DNA from: Gibbula magus
Lineage: Eukaryota; Mollusca; Gastropoda; Trochida; Trochidae
Direction: 5' to 3'
NCBI GenBank assembly: GCA_936450465.1
Contig: OW388302.1
Span: forward strand, 17,199,530 to 17,263,529
DNA length: 64,000 nucleotides
Shown here: positions 23,061-35,159 of the stretch, one piece after another
How the letters are laid out: every line of letters starts with the position of its first letter
How positions within the stretch are numbered: the stretch's first letter is position 1
Notes under the pieces: model-generated
Database searches by the model: none
What the model was told of the DNA's origin: nothing
Seen by the model: the letters and a program-made list of their open reading frames with translations, nothing else
Made by a program: the position numbers and the translations under genes

Positions 23061-23171
23061 GTCACGTCAGCAGTCACTAGCAGCTTGTCAGCCGAGAGGA
23101 GAGGTGGAGTCGCTCATGGAGAGAACATATTGTGTGCCGTGATCAAGTTAGTTGTCCCACCTGGATTTGAG
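23061..23171 (+). promoter_or_regulatory. Candidate promoter and non-coding first exon of module B
   Basis: The CACGTG palindrome of module A is here altered to GTCACGTCAG (23061). The exon-like block (GTGGAGTCGCTC conserved) ends at a consensus donor, GAG|GTGAGT (23172). No long ORF is present. Confidence 0.4.
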
Positions 23172-23715
23172 GTGAGTTCACTTTGTGTATTACTTGTTTT
23201 TACCTCATGGGATTGTTGTCCACTAACTGGCTTTATGGATTGAATAGTTATTAAATACAAAAATGGCCCTATGCATCATTTGCATTCTGTAGTGGTCACT
23301 TTCTACTTCCGCTTTCGAGAAGTGATATATCTTGTGATGTACATGATCAATTCTGTCTCTTTGAACTTAAAACAACGCTGGTTACATGGTTATGATATAA
23401 GTTTTGTTGAATGAGTATAATATTAAGTATAAAACTATTCAGAGCAGAACAGACATGTCGGGTAGGTGAGGATCTGTCACGTGTCTGCAACGTATGTATA
23501 TTTCGTTGTATTTGTATCTCAGAGTATAGTATTAAACTGGTATGTTTTAATACTGTTTTATCATGTTTTGGTGGTTGAAAGCATTTACTGTAGATATTAT
23601 AAACAGAAAAAAATGTCAAATATCGCATTACAATACTTTTTAAGAGAGATATGACAATTGATATTTAGAGGTTATAACATATATATAACAGAGGTCATTT
23701 ATCAATATCAGCCCG

Positions 23716-23930
23716 AGATATTACAGTTGATATAGGAAGATATGACACTTGACATAGGACTATATGATGGTTGATGCAGGGAGGTATGACGGTTGATTTA
23801 GGAAGATATGACGGTTGATATAGGAAGATATGACGGTTTATATAGGAAGATATGACAGTTGATATAGGAAGATATGACGGTTGATATAAGGAGATATGAC
23901 AGTTGATATAGGAGGTTAATACGTTTGATG
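23716..23930. repeat. 22-bp minisatellite in module B
   Basis: About nine copies of a unit close to GATATGACGGTTGATATAGG. The minus-strand ORF with PSYLPISTVI-type repeats is simply this array read in a frame where 66 bp return the same codons. Confidence 0.9.
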
Positions 23931-24777
23931 GAAATGATGATTTATATGGGTGAGTTATTACCGGTGAGACATACACACTTACATACATACAAACATAAAT
24001 TTACCACACAAAAAAATATCCAAAAATACAGACAAACAAACAAACAAACAAACATACAAACATACATTTCCCACAAAAACAAAATGCATTATTTAATCAT
24101 AATCCTATTAGTAACAATAATTTACCCCTTTGAATACCATACACCTGATTTATATATTACAGTTCCAGCCGTAGACACACACATTTACAAAATAGTCCTT
24201 CAAGTTTAGGATATCAGGTTGATATCAGACTAAGTGTTGCAGCTATATGAATTCAGGTACCTCCAAATAACGACACCATGTTTTGTATCTAACAGTGTAT
24301 TACATGATAGTTTTATACAAGGTTTGTTGCGTGACGATCAGACCAGCATACTGTAAGCTACCCGGTGCTGAATTTGAATAGACATGTAGACATAGTGGGT
24401 AGGTGAGGGTCTGTACGGGTGTCTACTGTGTACAATATTCAACAATATCAGCCATGCGTTGGAAGACATATAAAACAGAATTTGTATATTGTCAAAGGAA
24501 CCTTTACGTATTGATTTCAAACCGTTATATACCTACAGCAATGTTATCTGCTTGTTTCTTAGAGTATATTATTTTATGAACCAGTGAACGACTGTTTTGT
24601 CATGGTTGATTAGTTGATAGGCTCTACCAGTGTCTGCTGTGGACGATGTTAAAGGCTAGATATCATGGCACATGGTCACATTCAGATTCATTGAAATGAA
24701 AAATTTGATTATTACTCGATTTTAAATTTCTGAAATCGGCCCAAAACACCTTATTTAATCCTAGCAGCCATAATAAA

Positions 24778-24930
24778 ATGTGAGATGAGGAGTGCATTGT
24801 GGGGAGGGGTGGTTGTGTATTTTTGAAGGATATGTGGAATGGGGGGAGGGGTGGTTGTGTAATGATGAAAGGTATGTGGAATGAGGAGTGCGTTGAGGGG
24901 ATTGGTGGTTGTGTAATGTAATTTTTAAAA
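24778..24930. repeat. Short G-rich tandem repeat
   Basis: Two to three diverged copies of a ~60-bp unit contain GGGTGGTTGTGTA and TGTGGAATGAGGAGTGC. The repetitive minus-strand ORF across it is not a gene. Confidence 0.75.
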
Positions 24931-25370
24931 AGGTTTGACAAATATATCATTCTGGATGGAATGAATCTTGTCAATCAGACAGATAAAGACTTTTGATACA
25001 AGACAAGTTATCAATCAAAATTGAAATCACTTGATCAATGGTACCTGTGTCATTCATTGTATTGTAAAGCAGTATTACAATGTAGCCTTATGGATGATCG
25101 CATTCGCTTTTTAAATTGGGTATGTTGGAGTTGGGCCATGTGATTCCTCCCGAGTGAGGGGACTCTTTCAGAGAAAGGTTGTCAATGGAGGTATATTCAA
25201 GTATAAATGAATTCAGGCATAGTCTATGCACATACAAAATATTAACATGTACCTCATGACAATGTGGTGTGTGACAGTGTGATTGCTTCAATTCTGTATG
25301 GCCGATAGGAAATTACTTTAGTCTGTCCAGACACAGTCTAAAACTGTTGACACACCTGCAGAGTAGCGTT

Positions 25371-25840
25371 ACGGATCACAATCAGATAGTTTGGTCACTA
25401 GCATTAGAAATCAGAATCAGATAGTTTTGTAAGAAGCATTAGGAATCACACCAAGATAATTTGATTACAAGCAGTACAAAATACAATCAGATAGTTTGAT
25501 CAGTAACATAACGAATCACAATCAGATAGTTTTGTCAGTAGCATAACGAATCAGAAATAGATAGTTTTGTCACTAGAATTTGGAATCACATACACATAAT
25601 TTGATTTGTATCATAACGAATCACTATCAGATAGTTTTGTCTTTAGCATTACGAATCACAATCAGATAATTTGATTTGTGACATACCACATCACTATCAG
25701 ATAGTTTTATCACTTGCATTACGAATCACAATCAGATAGTTGTATCACTAGCATTACGAAGAACAAATATATACTTTTGTCACTACGATTTGGAATAACA
25801 ATCACATAGTTTGGTCAGTAACATAACGAATCATCATGAG
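25371..25840. repeat. ~36-bp minisatellite
   Basis: About 13 diverged units of roughly 36 bp on the pattern GCATTACGAATCACAATCAG then ATAGTTTTGTCACTA. Confidence 0.85.
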
Positions 25841-25899
25841 ATACGTTATAGATGTTAGTTTATGCAGCTCTCAGAGTTTTGTTAACTTTATATACTCAT

Positions 25900-27312
25900 T
25901 AAAGATTACCCTCGGCCGGGGTTTGTTATGTCTCGTTTTGAGGGTATTACTCTTGTGTATGTTCTCTTTACCATCGTTTGGGTCTTTGAGAGAGGTTTTG
26001 TTTCCCTCCTGTAGTGAAGCTTGCGTCACTGCAGAGGGGTTATCTTGGCTGGGTTGACTTGGACCGTGTCAGTTTCAAGCCGTGCTGCACGTGCCCACTC
26101 ATTGTCTCAGCAGGTGGGCGGGCGCTACTCTCTGGTAAATGTCATTTCTTCAGGCGTGTGATCTGATAGATCATCGTCGTTCCGACGTCCTTTGACAGGG
26201 GACGTCATGTGTCTTGATGTCGTCTGCTATCGATGCCCGTAACGACGTCGTTTCTCCTTGTTGTGAGCTCCTGCACCTCACACATGTTTGTGCTCTTTGT
26301 GACGAAGTCGTACCGACGTCGTTTAGACAGAGGAAGTTGGCTGACTTGTTGGACTAAAGTGTTGTAGGAGACTTGCACCCACACCTCATTAGGAGGTTTG
26401 ACGTCGTTGTCCTGCCTCTTCATGCCTCACAATCCTCTGGTTATGGTAGCTAGCTGTCGTCTCTGCCGAAGGCGTGTGCCAAGGATTGGTTGCAGTGAGG
26501 AGTGACTTCCCCTCACACTGGTCAACACAAGGCTTACACAGTGTCGTCTGCTTCTCCAATGTCATCCATCATTACCCTCACGGCATCGGACCTCGTTATC
26601 ATGGAGGACGCCTTGACACCAAACCGGTGCCTCATTTGGTGATGTCTCCAACCCACCTGGTGCTCTGACGATATCCTCTGGCATTTCGGCCAGGTTAACT
26701 AACATCGATCGAACAGTTTACTCTCATGGGCATACCTGCTGATGGAGATCCGGAATCGTCACAGGACTGCTCAGCAACAGGAGACTCACCAACCAGCCAG
26801 ACTTGCATCCAGCATCGCTCACCTTCGTTCACGTTCAGTACAAGACCTGGTCACGAGAGAGCAGAGGCCTTCACGAGCCGCGGTTGCTTCGCCTCTGACA
26901 ACGGCTGATGGGTCTTCAGACGTCGACCAAAGACTTCACCCGAAGGGCCAGGCTTTAACTTTAACTCGGCGTGAGCAGAGTGTCACATTAAGAATATAAG
27001 TGATCCGCCTGATGATTGGATCTACGGCTGGTGATAGGGCTGTTTCGTCTTGTCGACAGTCTGCGAGGTGCACATCCAAGGAGGTAAATACGTTCTGTCT
27101 GGGGCTGACAGGCCTCCATTCATGGAGTGGATGTTGTGTTCAGGATATTATGCCTCCATTTCGGCAGGCCTCTCAAAGACCTTTTTGTGATACGGCTAAA
27201 TCACCAAAATGTAGGCATACGTGTCTCCAGTCCACGAAAGTGTGAATATGTCCTGTGGACATTCCAGGTTTTTTTACATGATGTTTGGTTACTTAAACAA
27301 TCAGTCCTTTAA
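25900..27312 (+). pseudogene. Decayed retroelement, probably DIRS- or LTR-type
   Basis: The region is much more GC- and CpG-rich than its flanks and has several ~60-90-codon broken ORFs. Around 27115-27240 two adjacent plus frames give EWMLCSG and then FGRPLKDLF, RLNHQN and VSSP. This matches the post-RNase H region of the DIRS element above (EWQLNP, FGTPLIDLF, CLNHQL, ISPVP). A frameshift lies at about 27150. No terminal repeats, RT or recombinase motifs were found. The limits are approximate. Confidence 0.5.
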
Positions 27313-27834
27313 CAACGTGGATGATACAGCTAATCGACTGAGCTGACACTGACTGAGCTTGCTGTTAAAATTAATGAGGACTTTTGATACACCGCCGACA
27401 ATGTTGATCATACTGCTAATTGACAAAGCTGACCATGAGTTATCAACTGTGAGTATATGACGTTTACTCAACAACGTAATTTTAAAATAAAAGGTCAGAA
27501 TTACAAATAATAAAATGTATCAATATCATCAAAGGTTAAGTTAATCGTATAAAAGTGTATTGATACATGCTTAATTCGGTTACTGTTACATGGGTGATTA
27601 TGAAGTTAACAAAATAACGCGATTTAGAAACAATGTAATTAAATATCACGATTGTTATGTTTCCTCAGAAAATGAATTTAATGTAACACAATTCAGTTGA
27701 GAGACTAAATATTGTCACAGTTCTCCTCATTCGAAATCAAACTTTACTATACTATAAATTTACGTTTCGCAATGTATAACCCAGTCAACTGACAAGTCCC
27801 AATACACTGATTTATTGTAAGTCAGTTCTTAGAG

Positions 27835-28147
27835 GGGGCGGAAAAGCGCAGTGGTTAGCACGTTCGGCTTCGGATCAAGAGGTCCAGGGTTTTAATCCCG
27901 CCAGGGGCACGGCAACTTTATCTGCAGTAGAGAAATGTTCTACACGCAGTAAGGTTTTGGTGCAATGCTACACTGAATTTCAGTGCAGTACCATCCATGG
28001 TTCGCTAGTTCCAGCCGATGCTCGCAGGTTTCACCGCAATGCATAGCCACATGGCGTTGCAGGCTTTCTCCCTGCCATAATACTAGCAGCCGCGATATAA
28101 GTGAAATACTATTGAAAGCAGTCTTAAACCCCAACTCACCTCACCTA
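27835..28147 (+). mobile_element. Full-length tRNA-derived SINE with 11-bp target duplication
   Basis: The 313-bp element is flanked by AGTTCTTAGAG on both sides (27824-27834 and 28148-28158). The head has an A-box-like GCGCAGTGGTTAGCACG and a B-box-like GGTCCAGGGTTTTAATCCC, RNA polymerase III promoter elements. The body (AGTTCCAGCCGATGCTCGCA) and tail (CCCCAACTCACCTCACC) recur in copies at 14503, 47222 and 61667. Mobilisation would depend on a LINE partner that shares its 3' end. Confidence 0.9.
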
Positions 28148-28158
28148 AGTTCTTAGAG

Positions 28159-29734
28159 AAGGGGTTGTCATTTGAAAATATCTTCACTTTGGAAAACGAA
28201 GAGCCAATAAGTGCTATTAGTGTGGATGCAAGAATGACTACATATTGTACATATGGTCTCTCAACTCACTAACTTATGATGCACGACAAATACACACGAA
28301 TACATACACTATTGCCAACAATGGACATCACTTAATGTATATTTAACAAATATTATTCAGTTTTTAACTCATTTTCTTGCTCACCATACGTATTACACAA
28401 CAAGCACAAGTAAGAATGCAGCTGTACTTCGAGGCAAAATTGTACAAGATGTATACTGCAAAACATAATATCATGCTTTTTGTAACTTTGCTGGATTGGA
28501 TTCATCCGAACAAAACTAAATCAATTTTCTCGAATATGATAAGGTCTAGATCTAGAATGTTACATGAACGATGTTTTGATTGATAATCGTAGATTCTTAC
28601 ATCAAACCGTTTATCCAATTGGAACACTTAAAACGTTTTCATGTCTTTGTTTTCAAATTATGGCAGGGGATTTTGATATATATATATATGTCATATGTTA
28701 GTCTCCAACATCAAACAGTAAAATGTTCAGGATAAATTATGCCAATGACTCTACTTTTAGAATCTCATTTATTTCAAATGTGGCATTATTTATTCAACAG
28801 TGCCATGCTTTCCAAACCACATTTCTCGTAAAAAAAAAGGAAACTCAGCCGCGCTTGGCCTGCGTATGACCAACCTCAGCATACATGGATGGTACTGATG
28901 GAAAACATGCAGGTAAGAATAACCAGATTTGGATGTTTATGCTTCACAAAACTTGTACATGAAAATAACATGTTTTATTATGAAGTCAAATTAAGTGAAA
29001 TTATTGCAGCACTGAACCCCCAAATATTCCAAAATTCGTCTTAACTTGCAGTATTGAATATATGATTATTATCATAACGAACTTTTCATAACCTAAAGTC
29101 TGAAAAGATAGCATCTGTACAGGAAGTGATGCCATTTTTATGACGACACGACTTCAGTTCTCATTATGTAGTGGGATCAGACTTTTATGTAATGTTTTAT
29201 GTCATTATTTTTGTTTTTGTGTTTTTCTGGTGATGCGGCATTGAGCTTGTCATGTTTACAAGGCAGACATAGAGATTACAGAACAAGTGAGTATTGAATA
29301 TCGAACATATCACAGCATGAAAATATATTGAGTTGAAATATTTTCGATATTCAACATTCACGAGTTTTGTAATCTATTTATTACATACGAAACTCGATAT
29401 TCATTTGAGAGAACTAGCAACTCATGTATGATACTACGGCATAATAATACTAATACTGAGTAATTAATCTGGTTTATTGCAGTCAAACTATAAAACAATA
29501 AAAAATGTAGTTCCGTTTTCCGAAATGCTCTCGTTCGCTTTTACATAAAACATCACATATACACAATCATTATCACAATGTTTGTCGTCATCAGTGTCCT
29601 AAATTAAGACATCAGGAAGCACTCTTACAATAAACACCAACGTCTCGACAGAGGTAGTCAATCGAGGTCGGACAGTTTTTCATACATCAGTCCTTGCTGA
29701 AATACACCCAAGCTTCTTATTGTGAATTTCAAAC
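28159..29734. other. No recognised gene
   Basis: AT-rich sequence with a short TA run near 28677. Nothing else I can support. Confidence 0.5.
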
Positions 29735-30445
29735 ATATATACAGACATACAAAAATACATACATACAGACATACATACAGACAAACTTAATGATATACAT
29801 ACATACATACATACAAACAAACATACATACACACATACAAACAAACAGACATACAAACATACATACACAAATACACACATACAAACATACATACACACAT
29901 GCATACAAACATACATACATACAAACATACATATATACATACATACAAACACACATACATACATATATACATACACGCTTACAAACAAACATACATACAT
30001 ACAAACATACAAACATACAATGCAATAACATACAATACAATACAACATACATACATACATGCATGCATGCATACATGCATACATACATACAAACATACTG
30101 ACACACAGAGAGGCATAGATACATACATACATACATACTTTCATACTTGCATACATGCATACATGTATGCAAGCATGCAATCACGCAAGCATGCATGCAT
30201 GCATACATACATACATACATACATACATACTGACATACATACTGACATACATACTGACATACATACATACTGACCTACAGAGAGGCATAGATACATACAT
30301 ACATACATACATACTAACATACTTTCATACATACAGATATACATGCATACTTATATACATACATACAGACATACATACATACACACATACATACTTACAT
30401 ACATACTAATATACATAGAGGCATAGATACATGCATACATACATA

Positions 30446-30511
<66 letters not shown>

Positions 30512-30578
30512 CAGACATACATACAGGCATATATACATACATACATACATATATACATACATACATACATACAGACAT
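29735..30578. repeat. Long (CATA)n-type microsatellite with a (TA)n core
   Basis: About 840 bp of degenerate ACAT units with ACAG and ACAA variants, and an uninterrupted TA block at about 30448-30507. All the Tyr/Val/Cys- or His/Thr/Tyr-rich ORFs here on both strands are translations of the microsatellite. Confidence 0.97.
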
Positions 30579-30589
30579 ACATTGCATTG

Positions 30590-31113
30590 TTCAAAAAGAT
30601 GTTACAACTGGACAGTGTTGTATCTAGGGATAAAAGGAATTGGGAACAGAACAGCGTTGTTAAAGTTAAAATCAAATTATGAATTAAGTAAACTCCTGAT
30701 CATTTTTCTTATTGCAGTTTTGATTAACTATGGGAGGTATAGCTCGCTTGAGAGATCACAAAGACTATGTCCATTATGTAAAGCTGCGATAGAAGACGAA
30801 ATACATTTTACATTTGATTGTCCGTATTATACTAAACTGAGGATGAAATATTTACCAAAACGTCTCTTCTCAATGAGGAGTGGTATAGCATTTACATCAA
30901 TTTTGTCATCAAATGATGAAGATGTCATATTGAAATTATCTCTGTTCATAAAACATGGCATGGATCTTAGACAAGACCTGTTAAATAGAAACTAGTAATC
31001 TATGCTTTGCCTGTATATACTTAAACTATCCTTTGTTTAATCCTATATTTCTGCGAATCCTTACATTGTATTCCATTGTTATATCCACGCGCATCTCTGT
31101 AAAGATGTATATT

Positions 31114-31182
<69 letters not shown>

Positions 31183-31244
31183 TACCATTGTATATGGGCC
31201 AGAGGCCTTAAGTACAATAAACTTCTTTGACTTTGACTTTGATT
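30590..31244 (+). pseudogene. Non-LTR retrotransposon 3' end (RT C-terminus and tail)
   Basis: An ORF fragment to 30995 has the C-terminal zinc-knuckle pattern of non-LTR elements: CPLC, then EDEIHFTFDCPYY with conserved H and C, then LR. Upstream polymerase domains are absent, so the copy is 5'-truncated at the microsatellite. After the stop comes a ~250-bp 3' region with AATAAA at about 31216 and a short TTTGAC repeat tail (31224-31244). The fragment resembles the 3' ends of jockey/CR1-like elements, but the clade cannot be fixed from this piece. Confidence 0.7.
31117..31179. repeat. (TA)n microsatellite
   Basis: A run of about 31 TA units inside the 3' region of the non-LTR element. Confidence 0.97.
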
Positions 31245-31639
31245 AAGGCTCATGCTTGTCCCTTCAATGTTATAGTTATTCTGCATACACAAAGTACACG
31301 GACAATTTCCAACAAACATGCTCAGATGCTTGAAGGAAAGGGAATAAAGGCAACGCTCATCTCATGGAATGGTTTGTATTTTTTTAATATACTCGTTTGT
31401 AGCCAATAAGGTCCTTTTGACCATCAGTCATACAAGTTCAAAAATATGTTCTATACATTATTCCAGACATGATTCAGCTGCATCTCATTAGATGATCATA
31501 TCTTGAATTAAGTTCATATATTGTTGTTTAGAAATAAACATAATTAGAGACCAGTACGGGGCGTTGATTGCTCAAAATTCACCAATTTCAGAACACATTC
31601 ATTACGTCTATAATGATAACATGAAGATCAATAATATAA

Positions 31640-31985
31640 TGTTATTAATTAAGTATTTCCGTATTGGCCCAGTTACAGGTCCGAGGTCCGTTGTATTGGC
31701 CCGAGACGAAGTGTCTGTTTGAAGTCGAGCTCTGATCTGATTTGCGGTTATGACACGATTTCGTAAGGCTATGGTACGGATAAATCTATCCTGGCCATGA
31801 GCTGTCGCCCTTGGTCGACCAGAGCGTGGTCTATCGTTTACAGAACGTGTATCACGATATCTGGACCATAATCCGTGCCACAACCGTCTGTGTTTTGCCA
31901 AGCTGTAGCATGCCACGAGCACGTAATCTTTCATTTTGTTTTAGTCGACGCTTATCACCCTTTTGTTCCTGGTATCCAAAGCCAC
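31640..31985 (-). pseudogene. Tc1-type transposase N-terminal fragment
   Basis: On the minus strand there is a first helix-turn-helix-like part (ERLRARGMLQLGKTQ), then in another frame LWSRYRDTRSVNDRPRSG with RPRATAHGQDRFIR and RVITANQIR. This is the bipartite paired-like DNA-binding domain and GRPR hook typical of Tc1/IS630 transposases. One frameshift (about 31860) divides the two. The DDE catalytic domain is missing after about 31700, so this is a dead fragment. Confidence 0.8.
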
Positions 31986-33709
31986 TGAACTGATGTTTCC
32001 ACCTTCAAATTTCAGGAGTTGTAACCGTCAAATTCAAAGTTGTGCAAATCTTGGGTTCGACCCCTATGATCATCACGAGCATCACGTGCATACCCTGCAG
32101 TTGCCATTGTTCCCTTTGAGTGTCAGATGTAACAGAAATTGTTTCTTCTGTAAGGATCTATAGTGACTTGCTTCGTATTCAGTTCCATAGGCTAGTGATA
32201 TGTTCCAAAAATTAAATATCCCCTACTTCTTGTGCATAGTATATGTAGAATAAAACAACATTTGATGACGGTGTCATAAAGGTGCAAGATTACAAAGATA
32301 AAATAGTCCATCGGTTATTTTCTGTAAACCTTAAAGTATAGAGATTACCCTTTTAACCGACAGTTTCGTTTTTACAGGAATGAATACTTGTCGCACGACC
32401 TTGTTTAGTCCAATAAGAACAAGTTTATTTATCCCTTGCTACATGTTTTCGGCAGTGTACGTCCATTCTTTCGTGGGTCCATACTTTCGAAATTTAATAA
32501 TTCTACTGTAAAGTACTGTTCACTGGTTTAGTTTCATTTTTGCATATATGATAAGCACAGAAAGAGTAATGTTCCAAAAGAAAATTGTGACCTTGATCTT
32601 AATTTCAATGTCACAACGATAAATAACGCATAGCTTCTCCGAGGAACAACAAAGCTGATTAGATTTTGGTGATGTAGTCATTATTTTCTAGGTCACAGGG
32701 TAACTTTGAATTTGTCGGCATGTTGCTTTGCAATGCGCTGAAGTACGATTTTCTTACTCAAATAAGGTTATCTCACAAAATATAAATACGTGTTACGAAT
32801 GGCTATATAATACTCCTGATACAAATACAAAAAAAGTAGTTCCAAAACGAATGTACATGGTTCGGATAAGCCATGCAAGTCCATTTCCCCTCAACACTCA
32901 TAGTGGTACAATGGTACAATGATTGAATGGTTACCATCTTGCTGGCTGAACTCTCGAATGTTCACGAGGCCTACAAATCTACCTCTCACACTGAATAGTT
33001 CCACACCACTGTCGCTTTATACGTCGCTCCATTCTCTTAGAATAAGGATCACCTTTTTCTATGGATAAATCTAATCAGGTTGTGTAATGATATGTTTTAC
33101 CCTTAACGTAACAATATATTGTATAAACTTAAATAATAAAATTGGCAAATTTGAGAAATTTGGAAAACATTTTTTAAGAGAAATCAGACCAAGAAAAAAA
33201 CTTACTTACGGTAACATTGTGTACACAAAACAATGCAGAGTTTTGAATAAATCCCAAAATGTGTTTGTGTGTAAATATGTGTACCGGAAAGCAGTTAAAG
33301 TTACCCTAACGCCTTTTCAACGATCTGTCGACGACATGCTGATGATGTAATCATCACCTTTATTCACGGTAAATATGTTACTCCGTGTGTTATTCCATTT
33401 AAAAAATGATATGAAGCTAGTGATCAAATTTCCATGTATGATTAACTGATAGTTGTTATTCTCTATGCATTCTTAAATTGATATTTTATTAAACAAAAAT
33501 TACACGATACAGGGTTAAAGTTACATTTAAAATTATCCAAATTGCTGTGACATCGGGTTTTTATATTTAAGTAGGTAAATTAAAAACAATTAAAGTGATG
33601 AAATACTTTCGATGACACCTATTATTAATTCTGAATTAGATTGTTCATTCAACTTGAAATTAAAAAAATGCGGTAGGGGATCCTGTAACCTTAGTGTCAT
33701 TTAAATAAA
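31986..33709. other. No recognised gene
   Basis: AT-rich sequence. A stretch near 32850-33200 (ATGTACATGGTTCGG, then AAATTTGAGAAATTTGG) loosely resembles the TTAA MITE family in reverse order. No coding evidence. Confidence 0.45.
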
Positions 33710-34192
33710 TTATGATTGTGAGTACTCCTAACCATAATCTATATCGAATGTCAGTTCCGAAATATACTTGTTTACGGATTTATTGCCCTTGAATATGTAA
33801 TTGAACTCAAATGGTACTAATAACTGTTGTGATGCACCAATGGAGACACATTTTCTCGGAAATTATTACATCAAAATGAATCAAATTTGGCATGCAGGTA
33901 GTCCTGATGATACTCTTGATCGAGTTCCGAAATATTATTTTTATCGAGTTATTGTCCTTGAACCTGTAATCAAACTTGGCACACATTATCACTGTAATCC
34001 ACTAATTGGAAAAATTTCAAGTTTAGCTGAAATAGTAGTAATCTAGACGACCTAAATTTTGCCAGTTCACCAAAAATATATCTGGCAAGATTATGATGAT
34101 TGAATCTGTATTTAACATTAACAGCTATAATGCTCAATGGGCAGACAGCGGACGGCGAGGTATGTGGGCTATGCTCACTTTTATCTTGACTT
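33710..34192 (+). mobile_element. Tandem-core element fragment (family 2), core and 3' end
   Basis: It has core units like those at 50180-50900 (TTGTGAGTACTC, TTCCGAAATATTATTTTT, CGAGTTATTG, CTTGAACCTGTAAT) followed by the same 3' end (CTCAATGGGCAGACAG, GGTATGTGGGC, ATGCTCACTTTTATCTTG). The 5' hairpin head is missing. The ORFs at 33801-34046 on both strands lie in the repeat and are not genes. Confidence 0.75.
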
Positions 34193-34196
34193 TGCA

Positions 34197-34326
34197 GATC
34201 TTGCACGGTTTCAAAAGGCGAAGATAGAGAGTTTTGATGAGTTTCATCTTATTGTGGACACGTCTATGTATGCCAATATAATGAAGGATGAACGCCTGGA
34301 CATGAGAGCTGAGAACTTATTTGAAG
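34197..34326 (+). CDS. Candidate internal coding exon (phase 1-1)
   Basis: The acceptor CTTTGCAG ends at 34196 and the donor GAAG|GTATAG is at 34327. Read in phase 1, the 130-bp interval is fully open for 42 codons (contains KIESFDEFHLIVDTSMYA and ERLDMRAENLFE) and has codon-like composition. Its entry (two bases AT) and exit (one base G) phases match the exons from 39408 on. A splice to 39408 reads through in frame, so it may be an upstream exon of that gene. I do not recognise the peptide. No upstream partner exon was found. The acceptor's pyrimidine tract lies in the 3' end of the adjoining mobile element. Confidence 0.4.
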
Positions 34327-34329
34327 GTA

Positions 34330-35149
34330 TAGGCTCAGGTCATACAATTTATGTTAAGAAAGGAACAGGATAATTGGTTTACCTCTCCTTGATAGAAATA
34401 TTTATATTCATGTTATATTTATATATGCCAGAGTTTTTACATTATCTTCAATTCCCCATTGATTTCGTAGATTTGCCTCGTATATAACCATCTAGCCAAA
34501 CAAACTTTTAAATTGACAATTTTATTGGCAGTGCCCGGATAAAAAAATAATTCGCGTTATCAATTTCAAATAATGATATATCATTCGCTGACAAAATACA
34601 TGGTATATAAAGTGGTCAGTAACTTGTCTTAAGCGATACACGGCAAAAGCTACGAAGACGATCAGGGGATTGACGAATATTATGGATACAAAAACTATGA
34701 TGGACCAATCAAGATTAAATTTTATCTTGTATGAAGCTGTTGCCACCTGCTAGTCCAAATATGTCAAATATCATCTCAAAATATGAGTCAATTTTCATTC
34801 TGCAGTTTATTTGCCAACATTTGGAAAATACATATTCAAATGTGAAAATACACCCTTTATCTAACTGAATATGTTTCCAAGTACAGTGATAACGGGTTGC
34901 AATCATGTCGGTTCTTTTCCTAGTGTGCTCAACAATGGTTTCAAATATGTCATAGAATATATAAAAGTGCCTGAACTCAGCAAAAACCCCTTTCCTAAGA
35001 TGGTTTTACCAACGGTAACAATATTTAAAACAAATATGAAATTGACATTTGTTTACTTAATCAGAGGTTGTACAAGGAGGCCAATGATAGGAATTAGTAT
35101 CATTGTTGGCACCAAGGGGACAATCATTTTCATTACGGTAACAGAACTG
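34330..35149. other. Unassigned; weak ORFs on both strands
   Basis: Overlapping ORFs of 60-95 codons on both strands (34522-34746 minus is hydrophobic and could be a membrane segment; 34871-35155 plus). None has good splice context or a motif I know, so none is called. Confidence 0.4.
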
Positions 35150-35159
35150 ACATAAAACC

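Larger units (their letters stand above)
23010..24655 (+). repeat. Module B: segmental duplicate of module A (14797-16420)
   Basis: Collinear with module A over its whole length, with the shared landmarks listed there. The last ~270 bp also match module C at 9470-9790. As with A, no RING or B-box exon follows. Lower similarity than a recent duplication would show (many substitutions and small indels) suggests an old event. Confidence 0.75.

Noticed and set aside
23695..23988. Minus ORF with repeated PSYLPISTVI-like units
   Set aside because: It is the 22-bp minisatellite of module B read through; no start context or conservation.
29680..30675. Long ORFs on both strands rich in Tyr, Val, Cys or His, Thr
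   Set aside because: They translate the CATA/TA microsatellite; all frames stay open because the repeat lacks stops.
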